Shown one piece after another: positions 28,278 through 39,429 of a stretch of 64,000 nucleotides of DNA. The translations under genes were made by a program, and so were the position numbers. The notes under the pieces were generated by a model, which saw only the letters and a program-made list of their open reading frames with translations, was not told where the DNA came from and ran no database searches. Numbering within the stretch: the stretch's first letter is position 1; the number at the start of each line of letters is the position of its first letter. Origin of the DNA: JACCXG01 sp963785755 (GTDB lineage Bacteria > Acidobacteriota > Vicinamibacteria > Vicinamibacterales > 2-12-FULL-66-21); assembly GCA_963785755.1 (NCBI GenBank), contig CAWAXG010000075.1, forward strand, positions 310,001 through 374,000, written 5' to 3'.

Positions 28278-29641
28278 ATGGGGACACTGCTGACCCAGAG
28301 AGTTTTTCTTCCCCTGTCGCGACTTCGTCGCAGACGAAGCCGGCAGATGCGACCGGTATTTGCCGCTTATGCATCGGGTCTGTCTTTCCGCCGCCAGGCA
28401 CGCGATTTCAGCGACGAGCAGAAACGCGACTGGACCCTGAGGCAATTGCGGTTACAGGTGCGGCGCGCGGCCCGCGATACCGATTACTACCGAGACCTGT
28501 TCAAGTCCTCCGGGTTCGATGCGAACGCCGAATTTTCGTTCGATGACTTCCGTCACCTGCCGGTGCTCGAACGGGAGCAGATCCGGCGTGCCGGCGAGCG
28601 GATGATCGGTCAGGCGATCCCGCGCCACCGGCTGCTGAAAGATGCGACGGGCGGGTCAACCGGGATTCCGACGGAAATCTGGCTGGGACCGGAAGAACGC
28701 GGCTGGAACGAAAGCGGGCAGGAGATCGCCCTCGAACGCATCGGGGTGCCCGCCGGAGCGAAGGTGGCTTACTTGTGGGGGCACCATCTCGATCCGCAGG
28801 CCAGCGACAGCCTTCGCGATCGGGCCCGTGCATTCGCGACAAATATCCGATGGTTCGACTGCTTTCGTCTGTCCCGGGACGTGTTGCGTTCGTATCACGA
28901 AGAATGGGAACGATGGGCGCCCGACTGCATCGCCGCCTACGCGACGGCCCTGGCGCAATTCGCCGAGTTTCTGGTGGAGAACGGGATTCGGCCGCGGAAC
29001 TACCCACGGGTATGCTTCGTGACCGGCGCAGAAAAACTGCACTCGGTGCACCGCGACCTGATTCGAGAAGCGTTCGGAGACCTGAAGCCTGTCCACGAAC
29101 GCTACGGCGGCCGCGACTTTGGCCCGGTTGCCATCCAGCGTCACCCACAGGTGAACTTCGACTACGAGGTGGACTGGGCGTGGGCGTTGGTCGAGCCCGA
29201 GACTGACGGGGCAGAGACGTCGATTCTGGTCACCAAACTGCACGCCGACGGAATGCCGCTGATCCGCTATCGGGTCGGTGACCTCGGCGTCTTTCCGGCG
29301 GGGAGCCGTCCCGGACATCCGACATTTGTTTTGCAGGGGTACTCGGCCGGGAACTCGACCGGTTGTGGTTGCCCGACGGCAAATGGATTTCAGGCGCGCA
29401 GTTCCCGCACCTTCTGAAATCGTTCGCAGTTCGCGAGTTCATGCTGGTGCAAGCCTCGAACTACGATGTAGAGCTGCAGATCGTGCCCAAGAACGGTTTC
29501 GACGCCGCGCAGCAACGGGAGGTCCTGCAAACCATCCAGGCAAACCTGGAGGACGTGCCAGTAACTCTGAAGATGGTGGGTTCGATAGAGCGGACGCGAG
29601 CCAACAAGTGGCGGCCGGTGGTCTCCGAGGTCAGACGATGA
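28278..29641 (+). CDS. CapK/PaaK-like adenylate-forming enzyme (frameshifted)
   Basis: About 455 residues when the frame is repaired. LLKDATGGSTGIPTEIW is the phosphate-binding loop of phenylacetate-CoA ligase-like (PaaK/CapK) enzymes. FVTGAEKLHSVHRDLIREAF, HERYGGRDFGPVA and MPLIRYRVGDLGVF complete the adenylation core. A one-base loss near 29335 moves the rest (VLGRELDRLWLPDGKWISGA) to a second frame that ends at 29641. This is a sequence error or a recent lesion. CapK-like proteins occur in capsule and EPS clusters, presumably activating an acyl group for polymer decoration. The alternative GTG start at 28242 is less likely. The stop overlaps the DUF362 start (ATGA). Confidence 0.82.
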
Positions 29642-31047
29642 CCGCGTTGGTAGCCGACGCGAGGAGAGACGCACGGGTTGCCGTAGCCGGCCTCCCCGCG
29701 GCGTGCTATGAGTCCGTTGCTATCGGGTCAGCGATAAGGCGAGCCGCTGACGGCCTGGGATGGGCCGACCCGGGCCGCGGCATCTTCGCCAACGTGGTGC
29801 CGGAAGGCGCACGCGTGGTCGTGAAACCCAACTTCGTGCTGCATCGCAATGAACATCCTGACGGCGGCATCCTGCCGCTCATCACCCATCAAGCGCTGAT
29901 ACACACGGTGGTCGGCGAAGTGCTGAAAGCGAATCCTTCGCAGGTCACTGTCGGGGATGCACCGGTCCAGAGCTGCGACCTCGACGAGCTTCTGCGCCTT
30001 TCGGGACTGCGCGATTGGGCAGCGGACTTGTGTCACCGCGATGCGCGGTTCCAGGGCATCCGCGACTATCGACGGACGATCTGTCACATCAGAGATGGCG
30101 TGCGTTTCGCGCAGGAGGATCTGCGTCCGGCACACGACTACGTGCTCTACAACCTCGGGACCGACAGCCTGCTGGAACCGTTGACCGACGCTAACAATTC
30201 CTTTCGCGTGACCTGTTACGACCCGCGTTTAATGGCAAGAACGCATTCGCCAGCAAACCACCAGTACCTGGTCGCGCGGGAAATCGTGGAGGCAGACGTC
30301 GTCATCAACCTGCCGAAATTGAAGACGCATAAGAAAGCAGGCATCACCAACGCCCTGAAGAACCTGGTGGGCATCAATGGCAACAAGGAGTTCCTGCCGC
30401 ATCACCGCGTCGGCAGCGCGCCGGGTGGGGGCGATTGCTACCCGGTCAGCGATTACGTCAAAGGTGCCTGGGAAACGATCGCAGACTGGCAGAACATGAC
30501 CCCCTCACCAGGCACTGCCAGAGTCCTGGCGGCGGTCAACACCCAACTGGAACGCGTGATGCGCCTGCGCGGCGACCGCGTCGGCGTCGAAGGTTCGTGG
30601 TCGGGCAACATGACCGTACCGCGAATGACCCTGGATTTGAATCGGATTCTGCTCTATGGCCGGGCGGATGCGACGCTGGCGGACCACCCTCAGCGGCGCG
30701 TCTTGCACGTCGTCGATGCGGTCATCGCCGGACAAGGCGACGGACCTCTCGCACCGCTCCCATTGCCGCTTGCGGTGATCATGGCCGGTGAAAATGCCCT
30801 GGCCGTGGATTGGGTGGCCGCGCATCTGCTCGGCTACGACGCGAGCAGGATTCCACTCTTGACGCTCGCATTCGAGGAGTATCGCTGGCCCATTGCTGCC
30901 TTCGACCCTCAACAGATCCAGATACTGGGAGACTGGAAGAAGATTTTCGGAACAGACGACTTGCTAGCCGTTGCGAAATGCCAGGACGTGGACCTTCCCG
31001 CGGGCTGGCAGGATGCAAGAGCCATGGATCACGCTCAGATATGCTGA
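29638..31047 (+). CDS. DUF362 domain-containing protein
   Basis: 469 residues from ATG 29638, which overlaps the CapK-like stop. VVVKPNFVLHRNEHPDGGIL, ITHQALIHTVVGEVL, VTVGDAPVQSCD, then INLPKLKTHKKAGITNALKN and WVAAHLLGYD are DUF362 signatures. The family is found with Fe-S proteins or alone in EPS clusters. No cysteine cluster for Fe-S binding is visible here. Function is unknown, with a role in modification of an EPS intermediate inferred from context only. It overlaps the next gene by seven bases. Confidence 0.85.
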   Translation: MTALVADARRDARVAVAGLPAACYESVAIGSAIRRAADGLGWADPGRGIFANVVPEGARVVVKPNFVLHRNEHPDGGILPLITHQALIHTVVGEVLKANPSQVTVGDAPVQSCDLDELLRLSGLRDWAADLCHRDARFQGIRDYRRTICHIRDGVRFAQEDLRPAHDYVLYNLGTDSLLEPLTDANNSFRVTCYDPRLMARTHSPANHQYLVAREIVEADVVINLPKLKTHKKAGITNALKNLVGINGNKEFLPHHRVGSAPGGGDCYPVSDYVKGAWETIADWQNMTPSPGTARVLAAVNTQLERVMRLRGDRVGVEGSWSGNMTVPRMTLDLNRILLYGRADATLADHPQRRVLHVVDAVIAGQGDGPLAPLPLPLAVIMAGENALAVDWVAAHLLGYDASRIPLLTLAFEEYRWPIAAFDPQQIQILGDWKKIFGTDDLLAVAKCQDVDLPAGWQDARAMDHAQIC

Positions 31048-33008
31048 AACCCATTCCCGTTGCCATCTTCGTCGACCGGTTTGCGCCTGGTGGAACGCAG
31101 CGCCAGATGCTCGAGTTGCTGACGCGCCTGGATCGCAAACGGTTCCGCGTTCACCCGGTGTGTTTTCACTCGAAAGGTATCTGGTTCAAACGCGTGGCAG
31201 ACCTGGGCGATCCCGTCACGCTGTTCCCCATTCATGGATTTCGCCGGCCCGACACGGCGCGCCAACTGCTCGCGTTCGCCTGGTGGTGTCGCACGCAACA
31301 GATCGAGGTGCTCCAGACGTGCGAACTGTACTCCAACATCTTTGGACTGCCCGGCGGCGCGCTCGCGTCGGTGCCGTTGCGAATCGGCAGTCGACGCGGC
31401 TTCGTCGAGCCGCCCGGCTTGCAGCGCTTGCAGCGAGCGTCCTACTCGAAGGCGCAGTTCGTGGTCGCCAATTCGCACGCCGCCGCTGAACGCTTACGTA
31501 TCGACCGGGTCGACGAAGAAAAGATCATCATGATCCCCAACGGGATCGACCTGGCGCGCTTCCCAGCGCGACAGTACTCGAGTCGCCCTACACGCGTGGC
31601 CGTGGTGGCGTGTCTTCGAGAGGAGAAGCGGATTGACGTCCTCATCTCCGCCATTCCGCAGATCGTGGCCAGCTGCCCGGATACCAAATTCGTCATCGCC
31701 GGCGACGGGACCTGCCGCGAGGATCTTTTGACACTCGCGCGCGAACTGGGCGTACTCGAGAATATCGATTTCCTCGGTCACCGCGACGACGTCTCGGCAG
31801 TGTTGTCTCAAGCGGATATTTTCGTCCTGCCCTCGCGATCCGAAGCGTTCCCGAACGCAATCATGGAAGCGATGGCCACGGGTCTGCCGGTCGTCGCAAG
31901 CAACGTCGGCGGTATTCCCGAGCTCGTAGAAGACGGCCGCACCGGTCACCTCGTGCAACCGGGCGACGCCACGGCTCTGGCGGATTCGGTGATCGCGCTC
32001 CTCCAGCAACCGCAGCGGTTGGAGGAGTTCGGGCGCGCCGGCCGGTCCAAAGTGGAGCAGTCGTACTCCTTCGACCGCATGGTCGCTCAGTTCGAGGACT
32101 TGTACGAGCGGGAGCTGGCCGTACGCCGTCAGGTGATGCGGTCGGGGACGAGAGGGGCGAAACAAATCGTCAAGGACACGCTAATGAACTCCTATCTCGC
32201 GTCGGGCTTCCCGCTCGTCCGGAATCGTGTGTTTGCACGCTTCGGGCGGAGTCAGCTGACGGTATTGAGCTATCACCAAGTGAAAAGCCCGGCTGAGGAT
32301 TGTTCGAGTGTCACCCCCGCGGCGTTCCTGAAGCAGATGCAGTTCCTGAAGGCCCGCTATACGGTCCTTCCACTGTCCGAGGCAGTGAGGGTCTCGTCGA
32401 AGCCTGGCGTCCGCGGAAGGATTGTTGCCGTCACTTTCGACGACGGCTATCTCGACAACGCGACGACGGCGGCACCTATCCTTCGCTCCCTCGGTCTGCC
32501 GGCATGCTTCTTCGTCGCGACCGACATGATCGGCAGCGACCAGCCATTCCCGCATGATGTCGTGCAGGGCCGCAAGGAGAGCCACATGTCGTGGGATGAC
32601 GTGCGCTCGTTAGTGGCACAAGGATTCGAAATCGGATCGCATTCGTGTGGTCACGCCGACTTCGGGCTCATCTCGCTGGAGCAGGCGAAGCGGGAGCTGC
32701 GCGAGTCGCGGCAACGTCTCGAACGAGAACTCGACATTCCCATTCGCGCTTTCGCATTTCCTTATGGCCATCGCCGCAACATGCGGCCGGACACCGTAGT
32801 CGCAGCACGCAAGGAATACGAGATCTGCTGCTCGGCGTACGGCGGCCATAACGTCGCCCCCACTGACAGCGGGAACGTTCGTCGAGTGGTGATTTCGACG
32901 GGGGTCGGTTTCCTCGCGTTCCGGGCAATTCTCGAGGGATGGCCGATTCTTCGCCGGAGCAATCCGTACAAGGCGAACGAGCAGCCAGCCGAACAGTGCG
33001 CGTCATGA
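31041..33008 (+). CDS. fusion of GT4 glycosyltransferase and NodB-type polysaccharide deacetylase
   Basis: 655 residues from ATG 31041. Residues 1 to about 375 are a complete GT4 enzyme (IFVDRFAPGGTQRQMLELL, IPNGIDLARFP, VACLREEKRIDVLI, FVIAGDGTCREDL, PSRSEAFPNAIMEAMATGLP). After a short linker, residues from about 405 on form a NodB polysaccharide deacetylase: LTVLSYHQVK, AVTFDDGYLDNATTAAPIL with the metal-binding Asp, EIGSHSCGHADFGLIS with the H-x-x-x-H pair, and AFAFPYGHRRNM. The fusion suggests that one protein transfers an N-acetylhexosamine and another half deacetylates it. No membrane helix is seen. There is no frameshift, so the fusion is real. It ends the plus-strand operon. Confidence 0.9.
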   Translation: MLKPIPVAIFVDRFAPGGTQRQMLELLTRLDRKRFRVHPVCFHSKGIWFKRVADLGDPVTLFPIHGFRRPDTARQLLAFAWWCRTQQIEVLQTCELYSNIFGLPGGALASVPLRIGSRRGFVEPPGLQRLQRASYSKAQFVVANSHAAAERLRIDRVDEEKIIMIPNGIDLARFPARQYSSRPTRVAVVACLREEKRIDVLISAIPQIVASCPDTKFVIAGDGTCREDLLTLARELGVLENIDFLGHRDDVSAVLSQADIFVLPSRSEAFPNAIMEAMATGLPVVASNVGGIPELVEDGRTGHLVQPGDATALADSVIALLQQPQRLEEFGRAGRSKVEQSYSFDRMVAQFEDLYERELAVRRQVMRSGTRGAKQIVKDTLMNSYLASGFPLVRNRVFARFGRSQLTVLSYHQVKSPAEDCSSVTPAAFLKQMQFLKARYTVLPLSEAVRVSSKPGVRGRIVAVTFDDGYLDNATTAAPILRSLGLPACFFVATDMIGSDQPFPHDVVQGRKESHMSWDDVRSLVAQGFEIGSHSCGHADFGLISLEQAKRELRESRQRLERELDIPIRAFAFPYGHRRNMRPDTVVAARKEYEICCSAYGGHNVAPTDSGNVRRVVISTGVGFLAFRAILEGWPILRRSNPYKANEQPAEQCAS

Positions 33009-33154
33009 GAACAGTTTTCCCCTTAATGGAAAATCCCAGCGCCTCACTGCTGGGGCCCTTCTCCCCGGCCGCGGTGGACGCTACGCCTCGCCGTCGTGTA
33101 CTCAGGCGTTGGCTGCTCGCTCGCACACGATAAACCGTTCCGCTGCTTCCGTGC

Positions 33155-33171
33155 TCGGCACGTGACTTGCT
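33155..33171 (+). promoter_or_regulatory. sigma-54-like promoter for asnB
   Basis: TCGGCACGTGACTTGCT keeps GG-N10-GC and TTGCT, with one -24 mismatch (C for T at the first position). It is 66 bases upstream of the ATG at 33237, the same distance range as the exact element at 8145. The gap 33009-33236 otherwise has only a small CCCAGC/GCTGGG hairpin just after the previous stop. Confidence 0.6.
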
Positions 33172-33236
33172 GGCTCTCATCCACAACCCATGATGAGGGC
33201 CCATTCCCGTGCAAAGCAAGAGGTTCTGAGAGCCAG

Positions 33237-35213
<1,977 letters not shown>

Positions 35214-35239
35214 GCGTCGCCACCTGGAGATCGAACGAC

Positions 35240-36541
35240 GTGAAACTGCTCTGGCTCAACGCGGGACTGCTGCTGCCGCTCGACAAGGGCGGCAAGCTGC
35301 GCACGTGGCACCTGATGCGGCAGCTGGCGCAGCGTCACGACATCACGTATGTGTCGTTCGCCGAGCGCGGTCAGGACCTGCAGCACCGAATCGGCATGCA
35401 GGAGGTGTGCGCCCGGCTGGAGACCATTCCCCGATTCGATCCGGAGAAGGGGACGCTGAGGTTCTACGCGGATGCGGCGCGGTACCTGATCGATCCGGCG
35501 CCCTACGCGGTCGCCAAGTACCGCTCGGCCGCGTATCGCAGCCGGATCGAAACGCTGTTGCGGACGGGACGATTCGATGCCATCGTGTGCGACTTCCTCG
35601 TCCCGATCGTCAACCTCCCCGGCCGTCTGCCCTGTCCGACGATTCTGTTCACGCACAACGTCGAAGCGGAGATCTGGCGACGCCATGCGGAGACCACCGG
35701 TCATCCGGTGACGCGGTTCCTCCTCCGCCAGCAGTGGCACCGGATGCGCCGGTTCGAGCGCGCCGCGTTGAGCCGCTTCGATCTCGTGCTGGCGGTCTCG
35801 GAGACGGACAGCGCGACGTTCGAACGGCTCTACCCCGGGGCGCTGACGCGATCCATCCATGTCGTCCAGACCGGCGTGGACACGGAGTACTTCACGCCGA
35901 TGCCCGCACTGGAACCGGCGCGGCCGGCGCACCTCGTCTTCACCGGTTCGATGGACTGGCTGCCCAACGAGGATGGCATGCAGCTGTTCGTCCGCGAGAT
36001 CCTGCCGCGGATCCGTCAAGCGGTACCGCAAGCGACTCTGAGCATCATCGGCCGCGCGCCGACACCCGCGGTCCGGCGGCTCGCCGAAGAACCCGGCGTG
36101 GAGGTCACCGGCCGCGTCGACGACGTGCGGCCGCACATCGCCGCCGGCGCGGTGTACGTCGTGCCGCTGCGTATCGGCGGCGGCACCCGGCTCAAGATCT
36201 TCGAGGCCATGGCCATGGGGAAAGCGGTCGTCTCCACGGCCATCGGCGCCGAGGGCCTTCCCGTCACCGACGGACGCGACATCGTCCTTGCCGATGACCC
36301 GGCCGCGTTCGCAGAGGCCGTAGTGCGCCTCATCCATGATCCGAGGGAGCGACGGACGCTCGAGTCGGCCGCGCGCAGGCTGGTCGTCGATCGATACGAC
36401 TGGTCGGCGGTCGCGGAGGACTTCGAGCGGGCGCTCGCGAAAGGCGCGCACGCCGAGGCAGGCCTTGCCGCGCGCGCGGGCTCTGCAGAGGATCTGGTGC
36501 GCGTGGCTGCTGCAGCAAGGTCCGCGACTTCAGATACTTAA
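35240..36541 (+). CDS. GT4-family glycosyltransferase, PEP-CTERM/XrtA-cluster type
   Basis: The GTG at 35240 is preceded by GGAG at 35226. The 433-residue protein has KLLWLNAGLLLPLDKGGKLR, ITYVSFAERG, FTHNVEAEIWRRH, VQTGVDTEYFTP, VFTGSMDWLPNEDGMQLF and VVPLRIGGGTRLKIFEAMAM. This N-terminal DKGGK-R motif and the GG-TRLK-EAMA motif are typical of the sugar transferases linked to exosortase-type EPS clusters (TIGR03087-like, from memory). It follows asnB by 26 bases on the same strand, so it is likely in the same operon. Its last 12 bases overlap the convergent esterase gene. Confidence 0.85.
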   Translation: MKLLWLNAGLLLPLDKGGKLRTWHLMRQLAQRHDITYVSFAERGQDLQHRIGMQEVCARLETIPRFDPEKGTLRFYADAARYLIDPAPYAVAKYRSAAYRSRIETLLRTGRFDAIVCDFLVPIVNLPGRLPCPTILFTHNVEAEIWRRHAETTGHPVTRFLLRQQWHRMRRFERAALSRFDLVLAVSETDSATFERLYPGALTRSIHVVQTGVDTEYFTPMPALEPARPAHLVFTGSMDWLPNEDGMQLFVREILPRIRQAVPQATLSIIGRAPTPAVRRLAEEPGVEVTGRVDDVRPHIAAGAVYVVPLRIGGGTRLKIFEAMAMGKAVVSTAIGAEGLPVTDGRDIVLADDPAAFAEAVVRLIHDPRERRTLESAARRLVVDRYDWSAVAEDFERALAKGAHAEAGLAARAGSAEDLVRVAAAARSATSDT

Positions 36542-37168
36542 GAACCGCCGCATTTCGCGCCAGATGTACTCGATGCTCGCGGTCAGCTGATGATCGTCAT
36601 CGAGCATGTGGAGTTCGACGTTCGGGCGGGCCCGAGCCCAGCGCTCCACGGTCTCCGGATTCACGGCGTCATCCTGCTTCCCTTGAAAGACCTGGATCGG
36701 CATCGCAAGTCCGGCGTTGAGAGAATCATATCGCCGGGCATCGGTATAGAACTCGTAATGGAGGCTCATCATGCGGCCGTAGCCGTGATGGAAGACGTCG
36801 AGGCGGTTGGCTCGCTGCCACTCGTCGAGTCCCGTCGTCCCGAGAATGTGCATCCGGTTGCCGCCGAGATCGAGCGCGGGGGCGAGCAGGACGAGCCGAT
36901 CGATCGCCGGATGCCTCGCCGCGGCCACCTGCACGGCCACGAACGCGCCGAGACTCGAGCCGATCAGCACGACCGGCAAGGGCGGCAGGGCATCGATCTC
37001 GGTGCCGATACGCTCGATCATTCGCGTGATCGTCAGGGTCGAGAAATCGGGTTCGTTCAAGTCGGGCGTGTGAAGCGGGATGCCGAGCGGCGCGAGCTTC
37101 GCGCCGAGGAATGTCGCTTTCGATGATCGCGCCGACGAGGCGAAGCCGTGCAGATAGAAGACGTGCAT
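36530..37168 (-). CDS. YqiA-like alpha/beta hydrolase (esterase)
   Basis: 212 residues from ATG 37168. MHVFYLHGFASSARSSKATF, the nucleophile elbow VVLIGSSLGAFVAVQVA (GSSLG), FQGKQDDAVNPE (acid) and LDDDHQLTASI (His) form a complete Ser-Asp-His triad of the small UPF0227/YqiA-type hydrolases. It is a predicted cytoplasmic esterase with an unknown acyl substrate. It overlaps the convergent glycosyltransferase by 12 bases and is divergent from the SET-domain gene 61 bases away. Confidence 0.85.
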   Translation of the reverse strand: MHVFYLHGFASSARSSKATFLGAKLAPLGIPLHTPDLNEPDFSTLTITRMIERIGTEIDALPPLPVVLIGSSLGAFVAVQVAAARHPAIDRLVLLAPALDLGGNRMHILGTTGLDEWQRANRLDVFHHGYGRMMSLHYEFYTDARRYDSLNAGLAMPIQVFQGKQDDAVNPETVERWARARPNVELHMLDDDHQLTASIEYIWREMRRFLSI

Positions 37169-37229
37169 GCCTCTAGCTTCACCCGTCGCGCGGTCCCCTG
37201 CCAGCGATTTCGCGTTATTCTTTGTCGCG

Positions 37230-37622
37230 ATGATTGAGAAGCGGCGTTCGAGCATTCAAGGGTGGGGCGTCTTCGCGACCAGCGCAATTCCGAAGAACAA
37301 ACGGATCGTCGACTACGCGGGAGAGAAAATCCCGAACAAGGAGAGCCTGAAACGGGAAGTGCGCTATCTGAAGCAGGGGCACATCTGGTGCTTCAAATTG
37401 AATCGGCTGTATGTCAGGGATGCGGCCGTTGGCGGCAACGTCGCGCGGTACATCAACCACTCGTGCACGCCGAACTGCTACACGCGCGTGATCGGCGACA
37501 CGATCTGGATCATCGCGGCCAGGAACATCCGCAAGGGAGAAGAGCTCACCTACGATTACGCCACCGACGGCATCGGATCGATTCAATGCCGGTGTCAGCC
37601 CGACTGCGACACGAGACTCTGA
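37230..37622 (+). CDS. SET domain protein-lysine methyltransferase
   Basis: 130 residues from ATG 37230. The compact SET fold is complete: SIQGWGVFATSAIPKNKRIV, YINHSCTPNCY (NHSC), IIAARNIRKGEELTYDY (ELTYDY) and a C-terminal post-SET cysteine cluster CRCQPDCDTRL, which with the NHSC cysteine can bind zinc. SET proteins methylate lysines and are mainly eukaryotic but scattered in bacteria. Targets here could be ribosomal or DNA-binding proteins. It is divergent from the YqiA-like gene and stands alone. Confidence 0.9.
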   Translation: MIEKRRSSIQGWGVFATSAIPKNKRIVDYAGEKIPNKESLKREVRYLKQGHIWCFKLNRLYVRDAAVGGNVARYINHSCTPNCYTRVIGDTIWIIAARNIRKGEELTYDYATDGIGSIQCRCQPDCDTRL

Positions 37623-37653
37623 GGAACGGCCGCGCCGAGCGCTGGTCTGGTGG

Positions 37654-38242
37654 TTACCAGTACCGGACGCGTCCGGTATCGACGTGGACGAAGTTCGAAG
37701 AGGGATAGAAGCCGACGCCACCGAGCTTCAACGAGGTCGCCGCCGCCCGCAGATCGTCCAGCCTCACGCCAGGGACGCGGATGTCCACAGCCTTGCCGAC
37801 CATGTGGAGGCTCTTGCTCGCAACGCCCGTGTGTGCCCCGCCCCGTTCGCGCAGCATGGTGTTGGTGATCGGTGACCGGTAGCCGGAAATGATGTGAAAC
37901 GGCGCGTCCACGTCGAGCGTCCCGCCGAGCTCGTGGAGCAGATCGAGGAGCTGGGGATCGATCGGCTTGACCTCGTTCTGACGGAAGTCGCGAAGCAGAT
38001 GGTCGATCCGCGAGAGCGCGTCCGGCTGATACACGCCGTCGCAGCAGTATGAGGTCGTGAGCCGCTCACCGGTGTGGGTGTGAAACAGCGAGAGCACGCG
38101 TTCGCGGCGCTTCCCGGCGGGCGCAGGCGCCGCCTGCAGACGTCCTGGAACGAGAGCAGCACGCGGCCGCCGCACCGAAGCCGAGAAACGAACGGCGATT
38201 GACATTCTTCTGCCCCTGCGGCTCGTTCTCGTGTCGGCTCAT
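37654..38242 (-). CDS. DUF882 (YcbK-like) peptidase M15-type protein with probable Tat signal (frameshifted)
   Basis: The mature part (about 150 residues) reads LSLFHTHTGERLTTSYCCDG, FRQNEVKPIDPQLLDLL, ISGYRSPITNTMLRE, SKSLHMVGKAVDIR and GGVGFYPSSNFVHVDTGRVR. These are the H-x6-D and HxD zinc sites of the DUF882/Peptidase_M15_2 family, which act on or bind peptidoglycan. In a second frame, from ATG 38242, a twin-arginine leader (NRRSFLGFGAAA) precedes it, and a single-base shift around 38140-38165 joins the two. The open frame alone would start at 38205 without a proper signal. It is probably exported by Tat to the periplasm. Confidence 0.75.
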
Positions 38243-38434
38243 CGTAAAACGTTCCCCCAGCTCGAGCGTAGCGTGCTACCTCGAGTGATGCGGCGCAAGT
38301 TGTCGGTGCATGCCCATTGGACCATGCCTCCTTCGTTCGATCAAGCTGAACCTCGCGCGTAAATGACGTCAAACAGAGGCTTTAGAGCCGAGGTCGAGGG
38401 CCCTTGGAGAAACCGCCAATGATATAGTCGCCGG

Positions 38435-39412
38435 ATGCACGGAATTTTCACCGCGTGGGGACGAATCCTGCGCGGCTACCGACCCGCGCTGTCGGTTGAG
38501 ATAACGCGCGAGTGCCCTCTTCGATGTCCCGGCTGTTATGCCTACGGCGATGACCACCTCGGCGGCGACATCACACTACGTCAGGTCAGCGATTTCAAGG
38601 GACAAGAGCTGATCGATCGCTTCATGGCGCTCATCGACCAGCACAGGCCTTTACATGTATCGATCGTCGGCGGCGAGCCTCTCGTCCGGTTTCGCGAGCT
38701 CAACGATATCCTGCCAAAGCTGGCAGATCGCGGGATCTACTCACAGCTCGTCACGAGCGCCGTGCGCCCGATTCCACAGGAGTGGGCCGAGGTCCCGCGG
38801 CTGCAGATCGTCGTCTCGATTGACGGCCTCCAGCCCGAGCACGACGTGCGGCGCAAGCCGGCCACTTACGATCGCATCCTGAAACACATCGTGGGCCATC
38901 AAATCACGGTCCACTGCACCGTGACCCGGCAGCAGGTGCAGCGGGACGGATACCTCGATCAGTTCGTCGATTTCTGGTCGGCCAACCCGCACACCCGGCA
39001 GATCTGGGTCAGCCTCTACACCCCGCAAGTCGGCGAAGAGTCCCCGGAGCGGCTGCAGCCGGAGGATCGGGAGCGCGTGGTCGCCGCGCTGATGCACCTG
39101 CGGACGCGCTATCCCAAACTCAAGATGCCGAAGGGCATGATCGAGGTGTACGCCGACCCGCCCAAGCACCCGGGCGAGTGCGTGTTCGCGCAGACCACGA
39201 CGTGCGTGTCGGCGGACTTCAAGCACCAGATTTCGCCCTGTCAGTTCGGCGGTACGCCGGACTGCACGAACTGCGGCTGCATCGCATCGGCGGGGCTGGG
39301 CGCCGTCGGACGCCACCGGCTGCCCGGCGGCGTGCGCGTGGGCGCAATTTTCGAGCAGTCCCGCCGCATCGGACAGCGGGTGCGGCAGTTCCGGGCGAGC
39401 GCGAACAGTTGA
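38435..39412 (+). CDS. radical SAM protein with C-terminal cysteine cluster
   Basis: 325 residues. The 4Fe-4S motif CPLRCPGCY (Cys27, 31, 34) follows VEITRE, with VSIVGGEPLVR as the SAM-binding GGE motif. The C-terminal region has several further cysteines (GECVFAQTTTCVSAD, CQFGGTPDCTNCGC) that could bind an auxiliary cluster, as in SPASM-type or HpnH-like enzymes. The reaction is unknown. It lies 17 bases before a second radical SAM gene on the same strand, so the two probably act in one pathway. No small precursor peptide is evident nearby. Confidence 0.85.
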   Translation: MHGIFTAWGRILRGYRPALSVEITRECPLRCPGCYAYGDDHLGGDITLRQVSDFKGQELIDRFMALIDQHRPLHVSIVGGEPLVRFRELNDILPKLADRGIYSQLVTSAVRPIPQEWAEVPRLQIVVSIDGLQPEHDVRRKPATYDRILKHIVGHQITVHCTVTRQQVQRDGYLDQFVDFWSANPHTRQIWVSLYTPQVGEESPERLQPEDRERVVAALMHLRTRYPKLKMPKGMIEVYADPPKHPGECVFAQTTTCVSADFKHQISPCQFGGTPDCTNCGCIASAGLGAVGRHRLPGGVRVGAIFEQSRRIGQRVRQFRASANS

Positions 39413-39429
39413 TATACTCGAACGGTTCG

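Noticed and set aside
29278..29637. N-terminal extension of the DUF362 open frame
   Set aside because: It is the shadow of the CapK-like gene. ATG 29638 overlaps that gene's stop (ATGA) and starts the conserved protein.
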